From positions 1 to 35,851 of the forward strand of contig NW_019775905.1 in the NCBI RefSeq assembly GCF_001039355.2: DNA of 35,851 bases. Reading direction: 5' to 3'. Within the stretch, counting starts at the first letter, position 1. The number at the start of each line of letters is the position of its first letter. The DNA comes from Lingula anatina. Lineage: Eukaryota; Brachiopoda; Lingulata; Lingulida; Lingulidae. A program made the position numbers and the translations under genes. The notes beneath the pieces were generated by a model, which worked only from the letters and a program-made list of their open reading frames with translations, was not told the DNA's origin and made no database searches. Below, piece after piece: positions 31,201-35,851 of this stretch.

Positions 31201-34200
31201 GTGAGATGCCAAGAGCAATCAGTGGTTATATATAGCACAGGGAAAAAAAGGAAAATTTTCCATATATATATAATTTTTCGGAAAATATGAAACAGTGTCC
31301 TTTGGTATTTCACAAAGTTATACTATTTGAAACTATATGGAGGTTTTGTTTGGTTTTCATGGCAAAAAAATAACTAACTTCACATGCATCTTTCAGGGAA
31401 TTTGAGCTTGCTTTGTGGGTCAGGGGTTCTCAACTCTCTTTGACTAACAAAACGCAATAGTTATAAAGGTTGTAATTTGTAATTAAAAGCTAATTTTAGT
31501 AGGTCCTGTTATGTTTCTTATCACACCAGACACACTTGAGACATTTTACCTGTACATTTTAATATATATTATAAGAATTGGGAAAAAAAAGCCCGTTTGT
31601 CCGTCAGTTTGATGGTTAAGGGTTTGTTTGCCCTCTCACTTTGTGATGAGATTACCCTTACTTCTAAATCTTCTGGTAAGCATATAGCCAATGAAATGTA
31701 GTTTCTTTTCTGTAAAATTATACTGATTGTGGTGTAACACAGTCTTTTTTTTTTTTTTTTTTTGCATGATTTGCTGAACTAGAACCATTGCTAAGTATGT
31801 TATTATTTTGACAGTGGAAATATTTTTTCCTTGGGTTGTGTGGTTTTTACTAATCCTTTTGAATTGTATGTATCTTGGTCTGCTGAGTTTTTTTTTTTTT
31901 TTTGGCTTAAATACCTAGTATTTACCTCACCTTTATAACAGTACTGTGTTTTAGTGTACTTTCCTTTTCCCATTCCAGGGATTTTGTGTAAAAGATAACA
32001 TTTTGATTTATTTTCTGAGACACCTTTCATAATCGCATGCTTTTATTTACATTTTGCAGTGGCAGAAAACCATTTGCTATGCTGTAACAGAGTTAAGCAG
32101 ACTAGCTCAATTCATTTTTATATACAGACATTGGTATGTCTGTATAATATTGAACACTGTCAGTATTATCACTGTCCACCGATGCTGTCACCGTCTAACA
32201 CATCTGTTGTTCACCCAATACCTACCAAAGCATTATGTAGTTTTAATGTACTGGGTGCTTTTGTTTTGTAAATGGACATGTTCCTTTCAAAAATCAGCGT
32301 TATCAGATTATTTGTACAAAAGTTTTTTTTTTTTTTTTCATTTTTGGGATTTCCCCCCATAAGTGCCAAAGTGAACACAACTTTGTTTAACTCCATATTT
32401 GCTGAGTGGTGTTGTTTAGTAAAAAAAAAAAAGTAAAAAAGGTATTTCCTTTTTTTTAATTTGGCACCATTGGATTTTGAAAATCATTTATCCCATTTGG
32501 TGTCTGCATATTTCTCAGCTTTGCTGTCTAGTGATATATTTCAAGTTATTTTATTGTATTACTGGATCTCCAGCATTTCTCACTGGATAGTATTTGATAA
32601 TGTGGCTTATTACCATGAGGTGATATGCTCCTGGTTATTGGTTTGCTGGTTTATGTTCATTTACTGGATCCAGATGTAGTATAATTTTAGTGAAATTAGA
32701 ATTTTGATAGTTGTTAAAAGTTTTATTACACAGGCTCAGTTCACTTAAGTTTAATACTAATTCCACCTTGGTTTGGCATAATAATGAAAGTGGTCAGTCA
32801 TTTTTTCACAGACATTAGCATTGATTCCCAATCATTTTTAATGAAGCATTAATGACTTTTGGGCAAGTAAATGATTAACATATTTTAACCCATTGTTTCA
32901 CTACAGTATTCCTTTAACAAAGGTCCTTTATTATGCATAATGCAACAAAAACTTGTAAGCACTTAAAAATGATTAAATTTGCATTTAATGGTAATCATAA
33001 GTACATAGATCCAAAACCTTAGCAGCAAGCAAATAAGAAATTCAGTTTAAAAATTACCTGTCTACTTCAAACTATGCTGCATTTCAAGGTGTTGATAATT
33101 AAATAAAGAAGCCAAAGTTCATTAGCATACTTATACAAAAGACTTGAGTGTTTGGGGGTCAAATTTCAATAAAATAAGTTAGTGTAGATAATCACATTTA
33201 AAAACTTGTAATGCAATAAGTCTATTTCAATTTGATAAGAATTTCTTCACATTATTTGCTAGATGATGACCCTAACATTCCTATAACTGAGGGAGCACCT
33301 GACAAAACCTATGGAACTCAGGGGGATGTCATTGGTAAGTGACATGTCTGTTTTTATCTGTGTTTCGTCTTCATTTGTCCTTTATTATGTACTGGGTTTG
33401 TTTATGATCAATAATAATTTGATATTTTGCCACATTTCATTAACTTAAAGGATAATTTTTGAGTTGTCCTCAATTTTAGAAATACAATTTTAAAATATGC
33501 CCATAGATGAAAATCTGTTGATAAATTGCTTAACATTTTTGGTTACACCTTGCACTGAAAATGCAGACGCTTTTTTAAATGTTACATGTTAGTAGAAAGA
33601 TTGGCAGTAAATGACATCAAAGATTGGACTCATTTTTATCAAACAGAGAAAAGATCAATTTAAATTGGGGAAGCTATAGTATGGTTTAAAGTGGTTAATT
33701 GATAGCTCATAATATTTTATCTAAATTTGAAATATTTAATAATGATTCCTAATTTGATGTCAGCCCAGCCAGCTGCCAACTTTACAGCGCCTCAAAGTGC
33801 TAGCCGAGAGAGAGCACCCGCCAGTGGCACTGGCTCTAGTGCTGCAGCACACTATGATTCTGATAGCTCATTGGACGAGGCTGACATCGACATGTTGGCT
33901 GATGCCGAGCTGGAGAAGGATGTATTTAGAACTAAGGTATTTTGTTACCATAGCTCTGTAACCATTATCAAAACAGCACAACTCATGTAGGTTACATGTA
34001 CCATCATTAACTTCATAACTCTTGCAGTGGCACTGGCTCTAGTGCTGCAGCACACTATGATTCTGATAGCTCATTGGACGAGGCTGACATCGACATGTTG
34101 GCTGATGCCGAGCTGGAGAAGGATGTATTTAGAACTAAGGTATTTTGTTACCATAGCTCTGTAACCATTATCAAAACAGCACAACTCATGTAGGTTACAT

Positions 34201-35612
34201 GTACCATCATTAACTTCATAACTCTTGTAGTGTTTAATTTGATTTAAACCAAGGGTTTAACCAAGGGTCCAACCTTCATTTGAACACCTGTCGACCCATT
34301 TTATTGCTAGATGACCTGTCAAAATTCTCAGTATTCCCTACTCGTACAATGATCAAAATATTTTTGGGAGGCCTGTTTCACAATCCCACAACCAAATGCT
34401 ACCATGTACTACTTTTGACCCCCAGTGGAGAGTGACTTGAAGACCTTGTTTTGCCTATTTAATGACAGCCCTTTTCTATGGTCTCTGGAAAGACTTGTGC
34501 TAGTGTTTGAACAGTTTCCCACACTCCAAACTCCGAGGCAGTCACTGACATGTGACGTGTGATTGTCACAGAGTTGGTCAAATCGTTCTCCAGGCAGTTA
34601 CAAGCCCAGTGCAAACAATGTTGGAAAACATATTTTAAAATATAATATAATAATTATGGAAATAACAAGTAAACAAACCATTGCACATTTTAAATATCTA
34701 ACATTTGACTCTTTGAATTATTTTTTAGCCTTTCCTCTATGTGGCTGACTTATCTAGGAAAGGGAGGAAAGTTTTAAGACAAAAATTCAAACTTTACCAG
34801 TGGTAAGAGAATAGTCATAGGCTATAATGTGACCTTAGTGCCATGAATTTATTTGGACTAATTATTTTATTTTCAGGGATGAATTATTATATTATATATT
34901 ATTATAATAATAAATTGTATAAGAATCACTATTAAATAAATTGTATTAAAATCACAGTGACTATTAAATTTATAAACTGAGTGTGCTATAATATATGGTA
35001 TTTGGTAATTGAAATTTGTTAAAAATTGACTCTCAAGATTACTTCTGATATAAGTTTAAATCCCAGTTTACCTGCACAATTCTTTTATGTTTGTCCTTTG
35101 TCAAATGGTACAATTTCCAGCAATCCTAGCTGCGTAGTTTTCATTTTGATTTTTTTTCTACCCCAGGAACCTTATAACCATAGCAATCTTTTATGGACTT
35201 CCTGTCATCCAGTTGGTAATCACCTATCAGACGGTAAGCATGGACTAATTATTTATTCACTTAATGTCATCCAGTCAGTAATTTCCTAATACAACTCTTT
35301 AGCATGTAATTCAACTAATCTTTCATAGTCGTTACCACTGTTTCATATAAGTCATTTATTATTATTACAGTTTTTATGGTGTATTTGGAGGTACTACATG
35401 TGAGGGACAACCAAGATATCTGATACCACAACTTATTGTACACATTCTATGATGTATTTGTAGGTATTGCATGTGACGGGCAACCAGGATCTCTGCTATT
35501 ACAACTTCCTGTGTTCACATCCACTGGGGGTGCTCAGCAGCTTTAACAATGTCTTCAGCAACATTGGCTATATCATGCTGGGCCTGCTCTTCCTAGGGCT
35601 CACTTGGAGACG
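16481..35612 (+). CDS. sidt: SID-1 transmembrane family protein (SIDT1/SIDT2-like), 3' end outside window
   Basis: Multi-pass membrane protein of the SID-1 family, linked to dsRNA and cholesterol transport or lysosomal nucleic-acid uptake. Exons: 16481-16639, 23876-24000, 24355-24525, 24881-25025, 25611-25694, 26368-26512, 27014-27107, 28798-28844, 33263-33334, 33764-33936, 34729-34802, 35167-35233, 35464-35612; all GT/AG, frame unbroken for 501 codons. Residues 1-21 are a signal peptide; to about 277 is an extracellular domain with sequons at Asn52, 64, 117 and 142; TM1 is about 279-306; 309-430 is a cytosolic loop with an acidic [15 protein letters not shown] stretch; TM2 is 433-450; TM3 is about 482-498. 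Hallmarks shared with human SIDT2 include [44 protein letters not shown], and [18 protein letters not shown]. The catalytic-like His residues of the ceramidase-related core would be downstream. SIDT1 versus SIDT2 cannot be decided. Confidence 0.96.
16701..16830 (+). repeat. Palindrome-headed dispersed repeat, copy 1
   Basis: Starts TTTTATATACAGACACAG then TCTGTC, the same head as at 29221 and about 32116. Only the head and about 100 bp after it are similar. Confidence 0.5.
17659..17841. repeat. 26-bp minisatellite (7 units)
   Basis: Units of GGTTGTGATATTGTGTTAGA plus TGTGAT start at 17659, about 17686, then 17712, 17738, 17764, 17790 and 17816. They are 75-90% alike, and similar words continue loosely upstream. 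Confidence 0.85.
19006..19036. repeat. (TAA)n microsatellite
   Basis: About ten TAA units. Confidence 0.9.
19219..19952. mobile_element. Non-autonomous DNA element, 734 bp, TTAAAGGGATAA ends
   Basis: TTAAAGGGATAAC at 19219 and, inverted, TTAAAGGGATAAT at 19952 mark the ends; about 17 of 21 terminal bases match. TTAA at each edge suits a piggyBac-like duplication, but it may be part of the ends. A diverged relative is at about 30912-31400. No transposase ORF. Confidence 0.55.
20850..21045. mobile_element. Decayed MITE related to those at 9568 and 11581
   Basis: Begins GGCCATTCAGAATAG (like 11581) and continues CATGAAAGGAAGACC, CTTAATC and GTCTCTCCGCCTCTG (like 9568), then GGGGAGGTGTGTGAGAGG. 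The right arm is lost. It links the two families. Confidence 0.6.
23625..23760 (+). repeat. Dispersed repeat, copy 1
   Basis: CTTATCATCAGGGCTGTGCATG and CTCTGGGTTGGGCTGTCCATG recur, diverged, at about 28300-28440. Nature unknown. Confidence 0.45.
23876..24000 (+). CDS. sidt: SIDT exon 2
   Basis: Encodes 54-94 plus part of Thr95, with [20 protein letters not shown], like [20 protein letters not shown] of human SIDT2. Acceptor ATTTACAG, donor ATAC|GTAAGT. The last 44 bp and the donor are tandemly copied just downstream. Confidence 0.95.
23957..24130 (+). repeat. Three 64-bp tandem units copying the SIDT exon 2 end and splice donor
   Basis: Units start at 23957, 24021 and 24085. Unit 1 is exon 2's last 44 bases, the donor GTAAGT and 20 intron bases. 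Unit 2 is nearly identical including ATACGTAAGT. Unit 3 is diverged and has lost the donor. Using the second donor would read a TAA right after unit 1. Confidence 0.9.
24355..24525 (+). CDS. sidt: SIDT exon 3
   Basis: Encodes 96-151 plus a split Ile; contains YTVSRTLC and [13 protein letters not shown], the counterpart of YQLRVSRMDDF. Acceptor TTTCCAG, donor TTAT|GTAAGT. Confidence 0.95.
24661..24703. repeat. (AAT)n/(ATT)n palindromic microsatellite
   Basis: AAT units followed by ATT units, able to fold back. Confidence 0.85.
24881..25025 (+). CDS. sidt: SIDT exon 4
   Basis: Encodes 153-200, with [20 protein letters not shown] and [10 protein letters not shown], like the human YFKYEFPEGVDSVIVKVTS. 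Acceptor CTTCCAG, donor CAT|GTAAGT. Confidence 0.95.
25611..25694 (+). CDS. sidt: SIDT exon 5
   Basis: 28 codons, [19 protein letters not shown] then TKKAAISVQ, very close to human SIDT2. Acceptor TTTGTAG, donor CAG|GTATGA. Confidence 0.96.
25891..26060. mobile_element. hAT-like MITE (CAGGCCCGTAGCCAG ends), 170 bp
   Basis: CAGGCCCGTAGCCAGGGGG at the left is matched inverted by CTGGCTATGGGCCTG at 26046-26060. Typical non-autonomous hAT end pattern. Flanking TTTAC and GTTAC are only partly alike, so no clean 8-bp duplication. Confidence 0.7.
26368..26512 (+). CDS. sidt: SIDT exon 6
   Basis: 48 codons plus one base, with [20 protein letters not shown] and [10 protein letters not shown], the last extracellular strands before TM1. 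Donor ACAG|GTGAGT. Confidence 0.94.
26520..26585. repeat. (CA)n/(CT)n microsatellite
   Basis: Starts 8 bp after the exon 6 donor, so it sits in the splice-site neighbourhood. Confidence 0.9.
27014..27107 (+). CDS. sidt: SIDT exon 7 (TM1)
   Basis: Encodes 277-307; the helix includes [20 protein letters not shown]. Acceptor TATTTTAG, donor ATTT|GTAAGT. Confidence 0.94.
27557..27835. mobile_element. MITE-like element dense in GCAAATTTGC words
   Basis: 12-bp inverted ends CCCTTAGCAAAA (27557-27568) and TTTTGCTAAGGG (27824-27835). The interior repeats TTTGCAGC, AAATTTGC and TTGCAAGAA on both strands about 15 times. Target duplication is not clear. Confidence 0.65.
28195..28228. repeat. Poly(T) tract next to an undetermined base
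   Basis: N at 28194 followed by about 34 T; true length uncertain. Confidence 0.85.
28300..28440 (+). repeat. Dispersed repeat, copy 2
   Basis: Diverged copy of 23625-23760, sharing CAGGGATGTGCATG and CCTGGGTTGGGCTGT. Confidence 0.45.
28798..28844 (+). CDS. sidt: SIDT exon 8 (start of cytosolic loop)
   Basis: 47 bp encoding [16 protein letters not shown] after a split Leu. Acceptor TTTTATAG, donor AGAG|GTATGT. Confidence 0.85.
29039..29218 (+). repeat. Direct repeat copy A (about 180 bp)
   Basis: TGGGAAGAAATCATTGCTTAG onward is repeated almost base for base at 29903-30082. Differences are a few substitutions and a 3-bp indel. Confidence 0.9.
29221..29901 (+). mobile_element. Pearl-like non-autonomous element with 161-bp tandem core
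   Basis: Head TTTTATGTACAGACACAG then ATGTGTCTGT is palindromic. A GTC-rich segment follows, then about four 161-bp units starting at 29294, 29455, 29616 and about 29776, each beginning ACCGATAACACGATAAGTGG or a variant. A short head plus a 160-bp tandem core resembles the pearl family of bivalves, now often placed with Helitron-related elements. The end is cut by the N at 29902. Confidence 0.6.
29903..30082 (+). repeat. Direct repeat copy B, without the element
   Basis: Begins immediately after the N at 29902. At the point where copy A runs into the pearl-like element, copy B continues into ordinary intron and the microexon acceptor tract. Confidence 0.9.
30107..30130 (+). CDS. sidt: Possible 24-nt microexon of SIDT
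   Basis: Pyrimidine-rich acceptor TTGTTTCAG, 24 bases, then GTAAGT. Phase 1 at both ends, so it can be skipped or included without breaking the frame. It would add VNPECLPL and change Asp324 to Tyr. Human SIDT2 has RACPESG at a similar place. Unproven without RNA. Confidence 0.35.
30912..31400 (+). repeat. Diverged relative of the 734-bp element
   Basis: Shares, in the same order as 19390-19770, CGTGGATT-CCAGTAACACAT, CCACTT-TACTA-TTTCTT, TAGCTTTA-AACTGC, GGAAATT-AACCTA and TTTGGTTTTCATGGCAAAAAA-like blocks. Ends not defined. Confidence 0.5.
32116..32390 (+). repeat. Palindrome-headed repeat, decayed copy of the pearl-like family
   Basis: TATACAGACATTGG then TATGTCTGTA head, followed by AAAATCAGCGTTATCAGATT and a TTTTTTCATTTTTGGG segment resembling a single 161-bp core unit. 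Confidence 0.5.
33263..33334 (+). CDS. sidt: SIDT exon 9 (cytosolic loop)
   Basis: 72 bp, encoding [20 protein letters not shown] then DVI, hydrophilic and Pro/Gly rich. Low conservation is expected here; splice sites and phases fit. Donor ATTG|GTAAGT. Confidence 0.8.
33764..33936 (+). CDS. sidt: SIDT exon 10 (acidic loop)
   Basis: Encodes 348-405, ending [20 protein letters not shown] then DVFRTK, like the human YDTLTDIDSDKNVIRTK. Acceptor GATGTCAG, donor AAG|GTATTT. Its 3' two thirds are copied exactly 203 bp downstream. Confidence 0.92.
33823..34231 (+). repeat. Exact 203-bp tandem duplication of the SIDT exon 10 end
   Basis: 33823-34025 and 34026-34228 look identical. Each has exon 10's last 114 bases, the donor AAG|GTATTT and 89 intron bases. 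The junction creates CTCTTGCAG|TGG, an acceptor-like site, but an exon starting there reads WHWL then TAG. Confidence 0.92.
34729..34802 (+). CDS. sidt: SIDT exon 11
   Basis: Encodes [20 protein letters not shown] then KLYQW, a hallmark of the family just before TM2. Acceptor TTTTTTAG, donor GTG|GTAAGA. Confidence 0.96.
35167..35233 (+). CDS. sidt: SIDT exon 12 (TM2)
   Basis: Encodes [20 protein letters not shown] then QT, nearly identical to human. Acceptor TACCCCAG, donor ACG|GTAAGC. Confidence 0.96.
35381..35520 (+). repeat. Diverged 73-bp tandem duplication of the SIDT exon 13 start
   Basis: 35381-35445 (GTATTTGGAGGTACTACATG onward) is about 80% alike to 35454-35520, which spans the exon 13 acceptor TTTGTAG and its first codons. 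In the upstream copy the acceptor reads TTTGGAG. Confidence 0.8.
35464..35612 (+). CDS. sidt: SIDT exon 13 (TM3 start, last exon in window)
   Basis: Encodes [40 protein letters not shown] and LLFLGLTWR, very close to human SIDT2. Acceptor TTTGTAG, donor CG|GTAAGA with phase 2, so translation continues past the window. Confidence 0.96.
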
Positions 35613-35739
35613 GTAAGAGAGACTTTTCCTGGCTCATTACAAATCTGAAACATCAGAAACATCAAGGTACAGTTGATATGTGATGCTGACTTGTGTATTA
35701 ATAATGCTGTTGTGCTGTTAAGACAGCCATGTTTTGTCT

Positions 35740-35851
35740 TGGTGCAACAGGCATAAGCAGGGAGAGTTAAGGCCACACTTTTTTAATTTTATGGATGACA
35801 TCCTGCGCGCGCACCGATTTTCGTCCGTTCTCCAAAAAAAAAAAAAAAAAA
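35740..35851. other. Intron 13 start, ending in an A-run
   Basis: After the exon 13 donor I see AAGGCCACACTTTTTTAATT, a CGCGCGC stretch and a terminal A-run at the window edge. It may be the start of another dispersed repeat; no gene is seen. Confidence 0.3.

Larger units (their letters stand above)
28845..33262 (+). other. SIDT intron 8 (4.4 kb)
   Basis: Phase-1 intron containing a duplicated segment around the N at 29902, a pearl-like element, the candidate microexon, a relative of the 734-bp element and a palindrome-headed repeat. Confidence 0.8.

Noticed and set aside
32054-32362. 102-aa plus-strand ORF
   Set aside because: It runs through a decayed dispersed repeat and a T-run in an intron, with no family resemblance.
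34028-34139. Copy 2 of SIDT exon 10 as an extra coding exon
   Set aside because: From the only acceptor-like site it is 112 nt, out of phase, and reads a stop after four codons.

Overview
This is eukaryotic, animal nuclear DNA. It is AT-rich and carries three intron-containing protein genes with canonical GT/AG junctions, long introns, microsatellites and many short non-autonomous transposons. Gene content plus a pearl-like element with 161-bp core repeats suggests a marine invertebrate such as a mollusc or lancelet. I cannot fix the phylum from sequence alone. Two single unresolved bases (28194, 29902) and nearly identical local duplications suggest a draft assembly of a polymorphic genome.

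Layout. (1) 460-4616 (+): a complete two-exon galactose-3-O-sulfotransferase-like Golgi enzyme, 456 aa. Its 2.8-kb intron holds a 1.3-kb inverted-repeat element with a second element nested inside. A Penelope-like retroelement remnant (4667-5181), flanked by 12-bp target duplications, sits in its 3' UTR. (2) 6668-11351 (-): a complete seven-exon ETHE1 persulfide dioxygenase, 237 aa, converging on the sulfotransferase. The two candidate poly(A) signals lie only about 30 bp apart, on opposite strands. (3) 11.4-16.4 kb: divergent intergenic DNA with a candidate ETHE1 promoter, several MITEs, a LINE-like remnant and low-complexity tracts. (4) 16481 to beyond 35612 (+): the first 501 codons (13 exons, plus a possible 24-nt microexon) of a SID-1 family transmembrane protein (SIDT1/SIDT2-like). 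It includes the signal peptide, the extracellular domain, TM1, an acidic cytosolic loop and TM2-TM3. The window ends before the rest of the gene.

The three genes have unrelated roles: sulfation of galactose on glycolipids or glycans, mitochondrial sulfide catabolism, and nucleic-acid or lipid-related transmembrane function. I see no operon-like or cluster logic and no CRISPR, phage or bacterial content. I did not find a clear new molecular system. The most interesting signals are three separate tandem duplications that each copy an exon edge and its splice site in the SIDT gene, a family of tiny 'GGAGTTATAAC' hairpin insertions, the cleanly bounded Penelope insertion with hammerhead-like core motifs, and a probable two-haplotype assembly join at 29902.
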